Below are positions 1 through 6,830 of a DNA stretch of 8,811 nucleotides, one piece after another. Location: positions 1-8,811 of the forward strand of contig CAJCHQ010000529.1 in assembly GCA_903970295.1 (NCBI GenBank), read 5' to 3'. Each line of letters starts with the position of its first letter. Position 1 is the first letter of the stretch. The notes beneath the pieces are model-generated. The model saw only the letters and a list, made by a program, of their open reading frames with translations. It was not told the DNA's origin and did no database searches. The position numbers and the translations under genes are program-made. Origin of the DNA: Bryobacterales bacterium. Lineage in GTDB: Bacteria; Cyanobacteriota; Vampirovibrionia; Obscuribacterales; Obscuribacteraceae.

Positions 1-935
1 CGGCCACTGCCGGCAACACTGGCGATGAAACTGCATCAACGACTCCGTCGACAACTCAAACCGCCACCCCGCCGACATCCGGCAGCACTTCCACCGCGGG
101 AGGCACAACGACGTCTACTCCTGGAACGGTTGTTGCCGACGGAGGCGTTGTTAATCCCCCAGCATCTGAGGGTGCGGTCACGCCAGGAACTTGGCAGAAC
201 GAGAGTATCAATGGCATGAACTACGAGGTACTGCTGCCTGCAAACTACGATCCAGCGAACAAATATCCGGTCGTTCTCTACGAGCACCAATTGGATATGG
301 GCACAGACCTTCCTGATTTAGAGAATGAGGTGAATCCCTGGTTCAATACAACGGAATTCCGAACCGACCATCCAGCGATTGTCGTCATGCCTTTACTAGA
401 CCAAACTGCTGACCCCTCTGGAGAAACGATCAATTTCGGCGGAGTTAGTCCCGGTGACCAAGCCGGGCAGGACAACGCAATAGCTGCTCTCCAACAAGTG
501 GAATCGCAGTATTCGACCGACCCCACCAGAATCTACATGACGGGCAATTCTCTCGGTGGTATCGGCACGTGGGACACGATGCTCAAATACAATGCATATG
601 ACGGCACACAGGGTCAAATCTTCGACGCTGGCATGCCTCTGGCAGGCAATGACTACGCGATTCCAGCCGATCAGGCGGCACAAGAACTCGCGGCCGGAAA
701 CGTACCGATGTGGTCATACCATGGTGCAGACGATACTCAAGTGCCCAACGGCTTCGACGAACAAGTGGCTGCCGATTTGCAAAATGACCCGAATTACCAC
801 TACACAGAGGTGGCAAATACAGGACATGATGTCTGGGACAGCGTATACACCGATCCCAGCACCTGGAACTGGCTTTTCAGCCAGCAAGGTCCAGCGCCTG
901 CATCTTCTACCGCGACCGCAACCGCAACGAGCTAG
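1..935 (+). CDS. Secreted alpha/beta-hydrolase (esterase/predicted peptidase, COG4099-like), 5' end outside window
   Basis: The frame is open from base 3, so the gene begins left of the window; the ATG at 216 is internal. The first 60 or so visible residues are a Thr/Ser/Pro/Gly-rich linker, after which a serine-hydrolase domain starts near WQNESINGMNYEVLLP. Counting from the internal Met at 216, the nucleophile elbow is GNSLGG (Ser112), the acid is probably Asp173 in YHGADDTQVP, and the base is His204 in TGHDVWDSVYTDP, followed by WNWLFSQ. This Ser-Asp-His order and the GHD-W-x(n)-W-LFSQ ending resemble the 'predicted peptidase' or feruloyl-esterase-like polyester/carboxylester hydrolases of COG4099. 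The protein ends in a short Ala/Thr tail (STATATATS). Low-complexity linkers on both sides suggest an exported, surface-tethered or multidomain enzyme; the signal peptide would lie off the window. The substrate cannot be told. The family call is good, the exact function open. Confidence 0.85.
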   Translation, partial: ATAGNTGDETASTTPSTTQTATPPTSGSTSTAGGTTTSTPGTVVADGGVVNPPASEGAVTPGTWQNESINGMNYEVLLPANYDPANKYPVVLYEHQLDMGTDLPDLENEVNPWFNTTEFRTDHPAIVVMPLLDQTADPSGETINFGGVSPGDQAGQDNAIAALQQVESQYSTDPTRIYMTGNSLGGIGTWDTMLKYNAYDGTQGQIFDAGMPLAGNDYAIPADQAAQELAAGNVPMWSYHGADDTQVPNGFDEQVAADLQNDPNYHYTEVANTGHDVWDSVYTDPSTWNWLFSQQGPAPASSTATATATS

Positions 936-982
936 AGCTACTTCAGCCAGGCAAAGCATCGAGCATCATTGACCGACGCTGG

Positions 983-1010
983 TTCAAATTATGTGCACCC
1001 CACTTATAAT
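983..1010 (+). promoter_or_regulatory. Probable sigma70-type promoter of the TadE-like gene
   Basis: A perfect -10 hexamer TATAAT lies at 1005-1010. A partial -35, TTCAAA (4 of 6 matches to TTGACA), lies at 983-988 with a 16-bp spacer. Transcription would begin near 1017, giving a leader of about 45 nt before the ATG at 1062. It sits in the 126-bp gap after the esterase stop, so the TadE-like gene probably has its own transcript. No clear intrinsic terminator for the esterase is visible in the same gap. No strong Shine-Dalgarno precedes 1062. Confidence 0.5.
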
Positions 1011-1061
1011 GATTCTGGTATCGCATTTAACTTCACTTCAGGCTGAGCCAAATCCAAACTG

Positions 1062-1547
1062 ATGTATCGGAGAAATCGTCTAGCCGGTGTTTCTAGCGTC
1101 GAATTGGTCACCGGACTAATCGTCATGATTCCTATATTTCTTGCATTATTTGAATTGATCATGATTGTTGTGGTCGCTCAAGTCAGTGATGGAGCTACAC
1201 GCGAGGCCGCACGCGTGGCTGCATCGAGCGATCCGCGCGTGGCTCAGCAGCGAGCGGCTGCGGTTATTACGCGGACGAACCGCGAATCTCACTTCATGGC
1301 GTCTGAGTTCAAAATTGTCTCGTTTGTCTTTACGCCAGCAGATACTCTGACCCAGGAGTCGACCCTTATTCCCTATGGTGGCACGCTCAATGGCGACGTG
1401 ACAGTGGCAGTACAATGCACAGTTAAACCATGGTTGATTTCTCTTCTGACCAACAACAAGCCGATTTCCTTCAATTCCATGAAAACTTGCACGTTTACGT
1501 ACAACGTTCCTAATACCGCTGGCGGTGCAGCTATCGGTGGTCCTTAG
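1062..1547 (+). CDS. TadE-like pseudopilin / pilus-assembly protein
   Basis: This is a 161-residue protein with a short basic N-terminus (MYRRNRLAG), then a hydrophobic segment at about residues 15-38, and a polar extracytoplasmic remainder. The sequence AGVSSVE fits TadE/TadF-type prepilin processing: cleavage after Gly9 would place Glu14 at +5 of the mature protein. The stretch after the membrane segment (VSDGATREAARVAASSD) is typical of TadE/TadG-like proteins (PF07811), where such helices assemble with Flp-type tight-adherence pili. Cys119 and Cys143 lie in the C-terminal half and could form a disulfide. No other tad/flp gene (TadA ATPase, TadB/C, TadV peptidase) is visible, so it looks like a stand-alone copy here. 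It runs tail-to-tail into the next gene with a 23-bp gap. The family assignment is firm; its role as a minor pilin or surface protein is inferred. Confidence 0.82.
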   Translation: MYRRNRLAGVSSVELVTGLIVMIPIFLALFELIMIVVVAQVSDGATREAARVAASSDPRVAQQRAAAVITRTNRESHFMASEFKIVSFVFTPADTLTQESTLIPYGGTLNGDVTVAVQCTVKPWLISLLTNNKPISFNSMKTCTFTYNVPNTAGGAAIGGP

Positions 1548-1570
1548 GATTAGACTGGTATTTGATTGGC

Positions 1571-2722
1571 TCAGTCGCCACCGGAAGAAGCGGCACCTGC
1601 AGACATAGCTCCGAACATGGGCACATTATTCGTGAACGTGTCGACGTCTCTGATAATTGCCTGCGGAATCAACTGTAATGATGACGGCTTTAAATTAGGC
1701 ATCTTTTTGATCGCTGTGCCGATCGCTAAAAGTTCGATCACACCGCCGCCGAGGTCATAGACGTAAGTCTTCACACCGACGACGTCTTCGCCGCCGCAGG
1801 CCGTGGCATCTTCGGCCACCATGCTGAGAGCACGAACGCGAGCCTGATAGATCAAGTAAGTCAGCTCTTTTATTTCCCCGCGTACGAAACTCTTGAGCAT
1901 GGCTTTGACACCACCGGCGAAACCGACAGAGAAGACAGAAACTCCCAGGACTAATTTAATCGGACAATAGCCTGAATGAATGACGTTCCACATCTCTTCG
2001 TTGGTTAAATCGCTTGTGATCGGGGTTTCGCTAAAAGACGCCGGCAGTCCGGGATGGTGAGAGGCAGTTCCGGTCATCAGCATTTCCTGCATGCCACTGA
2101 TCGGATTGATTATCGTTTGGATACCCAATACGGCATTAGCGCCTGCCTCTCGAGCCTCAGTCGATATCCGCTCGAGGGCTAGATGTCGGGTCTTATTGAG
2201 CATGCCTGAGAACTCGACGACTTCTCCGCTTTTAAAACTTCTCAGCGTGCCCATAATACCACCACCGATACCAATCGAATAAGCCACATTCCCAAAAACA
2301 AATTGCACTGGTTCAAAGCCGCAATCGAGTTGGCAGTATAATTCTTGTCCGTTGGCTGCCGTGGACCATAAATGGTCGGTTGCCGGAGCTTTCCCCTCAG
2401 GTCTGTGGACGGTCGAACCGATTGAAAGATATTCGATGTTGGCACTGTGGAAAATCAATTGGCTGGCCACTCCGGTAACGCCGACACCAACGTGCCGTCT
2501 TGCTTCCTCGACCATGCGCATATAGGCTAATGACCGACCTTCTCGGATGATTTCGGTGATCTCGTGCACTTCGCCACCGCCGAGAGTTTTCAGCCCAGCG
2601 CCAATACCTCCGACAAAACCGAGCGCAAAAACGCTGTTGCCGATGACCAAATTGCCCGGCTCATAGCCTTTTTCCTTTAAACAATAAAGTTCGTTTCCCG
2701 ACAGTCCGGTAATTATCGCCAT
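1571..2722 (-). CDS. Triple UPF0145/YbjQ-domain ('heavy-metal-binding') protein
   Basis: This 383-residue protein is built from three diverged copies of one domain of about 100 residues: roughly 8-107, 123-220 and 240-340. Each copy opens with a G(Y/F)xP-x-x-(L/F)V-x-G pattern (GYEPGNLVIG, GFEPVQFVFG, GYCPIKLVLG), then a Gly-rich stretch, a GE(V/I) segment and an amphipathic helix. Copies one and two continue with EEARRHVGVGVTGV and TEAREAGANAVLGIQT, and each copy ends in a GT/GS strand (IGSTVHR, MTGTASHH, AIGTAIKK). This matches the YbjQ/UPF0145 family (PF01906), which is normally a single domain of about 105 residues forming ring-shaped oligomers. The 'metal-binding' label is inherited from the family name and is not proven. 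The C-terminal 40 residues are a flexible Gly/Ala-ending tail. The ATG is supported by a Shine-Dalgarno (TGAGGA, 2730-2735) about 7 nt upstream. The gene starts 63 bp after the beta-amylase stop and could be co-transcribed with it. Confidence 0.83.
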   Translation of the reverse strand: MAIITGLSGNELYCLKEKGYEPGNLVIGNSVFALGFVGGIGAGLKTLGGGEVHEITEIIREGRSLAYMRMVEEARRHVGVGVTGVASQLIFHSANIEYLSIGSTVHRPEGKAPATDHLWSTAANGQELYCQLDCGFEPVQFVFGNVAYSIGIGGGIMGTLRSFKSGEVVEFSGMLNKTRHLALERISTEAREAGANAVLGIQTIINPISGMQEMLMTGTASHHPGLPASFSETPITSDLTNEEMWNVIHSGYCPIKLVLGVSVFSVGFAGGVKAMLKSFVRGEIKELTYLIYQARVRALSMVAEDATACGGEDVVGVKTYVYDLGGGVIELLAIGTAIKKMPNLKPSSLQLIPQAIIRDVDTFTNNVPMFGAMSAGAASSGGD

Positions 2723-2729
2723 GTCCCTT

Positions 2730-2735
2730 TCCTCA
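2730..2735 (-). promoter_or_regulatory. Shine-Dalgarno of the triple-UPF0145 gene
   Basis: Read on the minus strand, TGAGGA lies 7 nt before the ATG at 2722-2720. This is a well-placed ribosome-binding site, so the UPF0145 gene can be translated independently even if it sits on the same message as the amylase. A weak -10-like TACTAT (plus-strand positions 2748-2753) lies upstream without a convincing -35. Confidence 0.55.
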
Positions 2736-2785
2736 GTCCAAAGTCACATAGTACACTTTTAGCAGACCAAAGATTAAGAAGTCTC

Positions 2786-5560
2786 TCAGGCGGCCTTCTT
2801 GACACTGGCGAACATTTTATTCAGCTTGTCGATCAATCTCTCTGGGTGCAGCTCGTCCTCACGAATCGCTTGCATAATTTGAGTGATTTTTTCTCGAGCT
2901 ACCGGGTTATCGATGATATCACCCAGCCGCAGGAAGGTCAGGCCATGATACGTGCCGTTGAATTGATTGGGCAAATCAAGCAAGTGGTCCATCAAGTCCC
3001 AATCATAGTTGTTATACAAGGCACCGGACAGCGCATTTTCACCCTTGAGCCAGAGGCCCTTGTTTTCGGCCGCTTCACCAAACCAAGTAGCGAGTGTGTG
3101 CGGCAACGATTCCGGGTGACTATCAGCGTCTTGACCGTCAGGCAATTCGAGACATGTGAAGGCAGGAACAATGCGATTGCCCTGCCCTGGACGCGCCGGT
3201 TGTACTTCTTGAAGCATGCTCTGAAGCGGACCATAGCCGTGTCCTTCTTGGTTCCAATCGCCTAAGCTCGTGCGAATCAGACCGGCCGCTAATTCTGCCA
3301 GGCGTTTTTCGAAAACAATATTGCCATTATCCCAATGGCCCAGACGCCAGTGCACGCCAGGAACTTTGGCACCAATATCGATACCATAGAAAGCTGCTCC
3401 TTTCTGGCCAAAAATATTCAAAGCCGAGCCCAGCATTGTCCTTCCGTGATCCAAGAGCGAGTCGCTGTACCAATCGAAGAAGTCACGCCCGTACTGCAAA
3501 TTGATATGATCGTTGCGATCAAAAAATCCTTGCGCATCGCCTGGCGGCAGAATTTGATCTTCTGTGAGTTGCGGCAAATTCCAGGCTGTGCGCAATCCAT
3601 CAATGCCATTGTATTTTTTGAGCGCCCACTCGCGGAACGAGGCAATCGCCAGTTCTGAATAGGCTTGCAGGCGCCCTCGTGTCGGATAGCCGGCATCTGG
3701 ATCATGTTTGTTGTATGAGGGATGTCGCAACTCGCCCGCCGGGCCCATGCTGATATTGATTTCGCCAATACCGGAAGCTTTATCGGCGAAATGATCCTGA
3801 AAGTTTCGCATCACATTTTCGTAGTGTTCTTTGGCCAGGTGGTCTGCCCAGAATGAAATGAATTCCGTGCTCGTGTGCCCCTCTTCACTCTTGAATTTAA
3901 GGGCTTCAGGGTCGAGATTAGCTTTCTTGGCGATTTCTGTCCACACCCACTCGGGCAGAGAAATATTTTTGGTGTCGCCAACGTTACCACCGCATTCATG
4001 GAAAGACAGAATGGGCACCCATTTCAAGCCAGCTTTGAGAATATGATCGCTGATTTTGTCATAATATTCCCAGTGGAAGTTGTCTTTGTCTTTCTGGATG
4101 ATTCCCCACCACACGTCTGTTGAAATAGCGTGCAAACCGAGTTTCTTTGCCTCTTTCAATAATCTGTCGAAATCGTCCCAGGCTTTTTTCGATTCAGGAC
4201 TATCAAGGTTATTTTCGTCTCCCACTATTAGTGGTGCCATGGCATTGATGGTAGTATTGCCGCCGTCCAAGCGGAATGGAGCGACATAGCCCTGTTTACG
4301 CCATTCGACGACAGGATGATCGCCGGCGGCCAGTAACAATTTGTTGTCTGTGCCCAAAACCATCCAGACCTTGCCGTGTTGTTCGGGGAACACATGTCTG
4401 GCTTTATCGCCATCGGACAAATTTTCAGGATGGCACGAAGCGACTAGGTCGGCTCGTTTAGCACCGCGCAAAAGTGTGCCTTCGTTGCCGCCCAGTCGTT
4501 GAACGAACAACTTCTGTTTCGGTCCAAATGTTTCATCACCTTCCGCGCTTTTGAAAATTTCCTGGACCTTGATCATCGAGCCTGCGCGATCTCGGTGCAA
4601 AAAAGACTTCAACTTCGAGATGCCGCCTACCACCTTGAACTCGCGCGTAGACTGGGCAGAGGTTAGCTCCGGTGGATCCGTCGTCGGTGCGTCTGTTTTT
4701 GGTGGCGCCATCTCGGTGCGCGAATAATTTAGTGAGCCTTCCTGCGCGCTTTGTTTTGGCAAATATTTGGCGACGCCGGCGCCGAGAATATGCAGGGCCG
4801 AACCGGCTAGCATCCAACCGGCGGCACCCTCAGCCGTTTCGGTGCCGCTCGCCCAATGCCCCTTTTTCAATCTGCTTTCGATTTGGGCGGCTTCACTGCC
4901 GGCAATGGCATTGCTCACCAGTTCTCGACTAATGTTAGCCATGAAATTTCCCGTTAAACCCTTGGCTTTCATTTTCCGATTGCCCAGTTCGTAAGTGCCA
5001 ATTGCCAGAGAGGCAGCCAAAAAGTTCTCGCCTCTTTCTTTCCAGTCTCGGCCACCCTTATCGGTTGGACTCAATGCAGCCAAGCCGCCGGCCGCCAGAA
5101 TTCCGGAAAGGGCCGAGTGGCCAAACTTAGGAATTTTCTTGAAGAGATAATTCACGGCCAGGAAATCGGCAGCTTGTCCAGCCATCGAGCCGATTTTATA
5201 GGCAGCCGAATCAGCAGGCGAATCCGGCTTTTTTACTGGCGCCGCAGGCTTTGGTTCCAGTGGATGTGAGAAATCACCGGCAAGAATTTGGGCGGCAGTG
5301 TAATTCAGCCCGAACTGACCGTTGTCAGTCCCGTTATTAGCCCCATCGCTTGGATCAGCCTTGACTACGACTTTCTGAGCACTGTCAGCGGCCGGTTTGC
5401 CGGTCACGATCTGGGCGATGCCATCGATGGGCTGAACTGCTTGATGCCCGAAACCTCGTCCGAGGTTGAATGCGCCTTCGAGCAGGGAATGACAGCTCGC
5501 GGAAACCTCTGCTTCTAGCTTTGAGGAAGAGTTTTCAACACGAACGGAAACGTCAGGCAT
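2786..5560 (-). CDS. Beta-amylase (GH14) with a long unassigned N-terminal region
   Basis: Starting from the ATG at 5560 the protein is 924 residues. The C-terminal half (about 424-894) is a glycoside hydrolase family 14 barrel, which releases maltose from non-reducing ends of alpha-1,4-glucans. Matches to soybean beta-amylase landmarks are Asp482 in STDVWWG (D53), His521 in SFHECGGNVGD (H93), Asp529 at the end of that motif (D101, flexible loop), Glu610 in GPAGELRHPSY (E186, catalytic acid) and Glu805 in FTCLELPD (E380, catalytic base). Spacings between these residues agree closely with soybean, so the enzyme looks intact. No C-terminal starch-binding domain follows. The N-terminal half holds Gly/Ala-rich hydrophobic stretches (about 149-163, 180-192, 245-267), Pro-rich linkers (about 96-117 and 282-301) and an unassigned stretch (about 305-425); no signal peptide is evident. 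The start is uncertain: the frame also offers ATG at 5668 and GTG at 5698, none with a good Shine-Dalgarno. I chose 5560 because it leaves room for promoters of the divergent gene. Confidence 0.9.
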   Translation of the reverse strand: MPDVSVRVENSSSKLEAEVSASCHSLLEGAFNLGRGFGHQAVQPIDGIAQIVTGKPAADSAQKVVVKADPSDGANNGTDNGQFGLNYTAAQILAGDFSHPLEPKPAAPVKKPDSPADSAAYKIGSMAGQAADFLAVNYLFKKIPKFGHSALSGILAAGGLAALSPTDKGGRDWKERGENFLAASLAIGTYELGNRKMKAKGLTGNFMANISRELVSNAIAGSEAAQIESRLKKGHWASGTETAEGAAGWMLAGSALHILGAGVAKYLPKQSAQEGSLNYSRTEMAPPKTDAPTTDPPELTSAQSTREFKVVGGISKLKSFLHRDRAGSMIKVQEIFKSAEGDETFGPKQKLFVQRLGGNEGTLLRGAKRADLVASCHPENLSDGDKARHVFPEQHGKVWMVLGTDNKLLLAAGDHPVVEWRKQGYVAPFRLDGGNTTINAMAPLIVGDENNLDSPESKKAWDDFDRLLKEAKKLGLHAISTDVWWGIIQKDKDNFHWEYYDKISDHILKAGLKWVPILSFHECGGNVGDTKNISLPEWVWTEIAKKANLDPEALKFKSEEGHTSTEFISFWADHLAKEHYENVMRNFQDHFADKASGIGEINISMGPAGELRHPSYNKHDPDAGYPTRGRLQAYSELAIASFREWALKKYNGIDGLRTAWNLPQLTEDQILPPGDAQGFFDRNDHINLQYGRDFFDWYSDSLLDHGRTMLGSALNIFGQKGAAFYGIDIGAKVPGVHWRLGHWDNGNIVFEKRLAELAAGLIRTSLGDWNQEGHGYGPLQSMLQEVQPARPGQGNRIVPAFTCLELPDGQDADSHPESLPHTLATWFGEAAENKGLWLKGENALSGALYNNYDWDLMDHLLDLPNQFNGTYHGLTFLRLGDIIDNPVAREKITQIMQAIREDELHPERLIDKLNKMFASVKKAA

Positions 5561-5698
5561 CCTGTGAGCATGCACCGTAGAGAATTTTGGGTGGGAACAT
5601 CCCGCCTTTCCGGCAGTATAGATGCCGCTCCCGAACTTGGATAGGTGCACTATGGTGGGACTACGCATGCTTAGAGCTTCATGTATTATGGACAACAC
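5561..5698. other. Divergent intergenic region between beta-amylase and pentapeptide gene
   Basis: With the preferred starts, this 138-bp interval separates two divergent genes and should hold both promoters. On the plus strand TATTAT (5685-5690) could act as a -10, but it would start transcription almost at the ATG at 5699 and has no good -35. No strong -10/-35 pair is visible on the minus strand. The interval is also open in the amylase frame (GTG 5698, ATG 5668), so part of it may be coding. Confidence 0.35.
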
Positions 5699-6367
5699 AT
5701 GAAAAGCAAAACCTTTACTGCAATCAAGCCGCCCAAACTTCCTGCAGAAGAAGACTGTAACTATCTAACAACGATTGATTTCGCCGATGAGAAAATCATC
5801 AATGGTTTTTCTTTGTACAAAGCTGATTTGAGCGGTCAGGCTGCCTTGATGCTGACGTTGGAAAGTGGCATTTTGGAGCGTGTCGGATTGCAGAATCAAT
5901 TGTTGAAAAAGTCACGTTTGGCTGATCTGCGCGTCGACACATGCGATATTTCCAATGCCATCTGGAGCGATTGCAAAATCAGCCGGGTCGTTTTCATGAA
6001 CTGCAAATTGACAGGGTTAAAGCTGACTGAGAGCCGATTGTCCGACGTCGTATTCGAAAACTGTGTCGGTGACATGGTCCAATTATGCAGCACTGAGTTC
6101 AAGAAAGTATGCTTCAAAAACTGTCGTCTCACTGGTGTCGATTTGCGCTTTAGCGATTTGCAAGAAGCGGTTTTCGATCGCTGTGATTTGCAGCAAGCAA
6201 TCTTGTACGATGCCAAAATGCAAGGCGCTGATCTGAGGGGTTCGCAATTAAACGCGATAAAAGCCAATGCCCCCGATTTGAAAGGTGCAATCATCGATGT
6301 CCGGCAATCGATCGACCTCGCCGGTCAATTAGCCAACATGCTGGGCATCCAGCTCAAAAATGAATGA
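5699..6367 (+). CDS. Pentapeptide-repeat protein
   Basis: This 222-residue protein is almost entirely one run of pentapeptide repeats (A(D/N)LXX type), which fold as a right-handed quadrilateral beta-helix with 20 residues per coil. Every fifth residue from about Leu39 to Ile199 is mostly Leu, Ile, Phe, Met, Val or Trp, with only occasional breaks (for example Ala49, Gly124, Ala189) and no insertion or deletion: about 33 repeats or 8 coils. The preceding inward position (i-2) is small, with Cys at 82, 92, 102, 122, 142 and 162. Recognisable units are NCKLTG, NCRLTG and GADLRGSQL. The N-terminal 35 residues are a non-repeat cap and the last 20 or so form a likely capping helix (SIDLAGQLANMLG). 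No membrane segment, signal peptide or catalytic motif is visible. Functions in this superfamily range from DNA mimicry to scaffolding; none can be assigned here. The start at 5699 is preferred over the ATG at 5681 (six residues longer), because GGA lies about 6 nt upstream and overlap with the divergent frame is avoided. Confidence 0.85.
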   Translation: MKSKTFTAIKPPKLPAEEDCNYLTTIDFADEKIINGFSLYKADLSGQAALMLTLESGILERVGLQNQLLKKSRLADLRVDTCDISNAIWSDCKISRVVFMNCKLTGLKLTESRLSDVVFENCVGDMVQLCSTEFKKVCFKNCRLTGVDLRFSDLQEAVFDRCDLQQAILYDAKMQGADLRGSQLNAIKANAPDLKGAIIDVRQSIDLAGQLANMLGIQLKNE

Positions 6368-6391
6368 ATCAGTGGAGTGAATAAATCGGTA

Positions 6392-6754
6392 TCAGCCGTT
6401 GGCGTACGGGTTGATCGCCGGCGGCGTGCCTCCGGTGTTTTGATTGCCGGGATTAGCCTGGTTATTGGTGTGACGTTGGGCCATTTGCTCTAATTGCAAA
6501 TCAATTTCGCGTTGCTTTTTCTCTTCGAGTTCTTTGAGGAGCTGCTGAGATTTAATGTCGGCATGAGCTTGCTCGGCTTGTTGCTTGGCTTTGGCTTTTT
6601 CCATCGCCATTGCTTCCCAATGGCGCCGCTCGTGATCTTTTCTGGCTTTGTCTCGATCTCTCTGCTCTTGGATACGCCGCTGCTCTCGAGCTGCGTCAGC
6701 CCGGATCATGTCCTGTGCGTCTCTTTTTCTACGCAGTTTCTCGTAGTCAGCCAT
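6392..6754 (-). CDS. Small charged coiled-coil protein, function unknown
   Basis: This is a 120-residue soluble protein. Residues about 3-93 are dominated by Arg, Lys, Glu, Gln and Ala with no helix breaker, which predicts one long charged alpha-helix or coiled coil (for example RRIQEQRDRDKARKDHERRH and LLKELEEKKQREIDLQLEQM). The last 25 or so residues are an Asn/Gly/Pro-rich disordered tail ending INPYANG. There is no Cys, signal peptide or membrane segment. The ATG at 6754 is chosen because a strong Shine-Dalgarno (GGGAGG) sits 6 nt upstream; the frame is open further upstream to a TTG at 6862, but that extension lacks support. The gene faces the pentapeptide gene tail-to-tail with a 24-bp gap and lies 178 bp downstream of dabA on the same strand. 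I do not recognise a family; similarity searches would be confounded by coiled-coil composition. Confidence 0.65.
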   Translation of the reverse strand: MADYEKLRRKRDAQDMIRADAAREQRRIQEQRDRDKARKDHERRHWEAMAMEKAKAKQQAEQAHADIKSQQLLKELEEKKQREIDLQLEQMAQRHTNNQANPGNQNTGGTPPAINPYANG

Positions 6755-6760
6755 GCCAAT

Positions 6761-6766
6761 CCTCCC
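6761..6766 (-). promoter_or_regulatory. Strong Shine-Dalgarno fixing the start of the coiled-coil gene
   Basis: Read on the minus strand, GGGAGG precedes the ATG at 6754-6752 by 6 nt. It is the best ribosome-binding site in the window and argues for the 120-residue product over the 156-residue reading from TTG at 6862. Confidence 0.65.
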
Positions 6767-6797
6767 ACCGTACAAAGAGCTAAGCCAGAATTTCTCG

Positions 6798-6830
6798 ACT
6801 CCTAGATCCCAATGCCCAGAATATAGGAGT
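6798..6830. repeat. 7-bp perfect inverted repeat upstream of the coiled-coil gene
   Basis: ACTCCTA at 6798-6804 is mirrored by TAGGAGT at 6824-6830 with a 19-bp spacer. The outer end overlaps an 8-bp palindrome GTTTAAAC (6829-6836). On the minus strand a -10-like TATATT (plus-strand 6820-6825) overlaps the right arm, so the arms would flank a transcription start about 60 nt before the gene. This could be an operator or a leader hairpin; a chance match is also possible. Confidence 0.3.

Noticed and set aside
1534..1603. CGGTGG ... CCACCG inverted match spanning the TadE/UPF0145 junction, considered as a bidirectional terminator.
   Set aside because: Six paired bases with a loop of more than 30 nt and no adjacent T-run is not a credible intrinsic terminator.
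2846..5518. Many overlapping open frames on the strand opposite the amylase gene.
   Set aside because: They are antisense or out-of-frame shadows of a gene with firm catalytic motifs; none shows domain-like sequence or a supported start.
6340..6353. GCTGG-GCAT-CCAGC hairpin near the end of the pentapeptide gene, considered as a terminator.
   Set aside because: The stem is only 5 bp, it lies inside coding sequence, and it is followed by A-rich rather than T-rich sequence on the plus strand and by no T-run on the minus strand.
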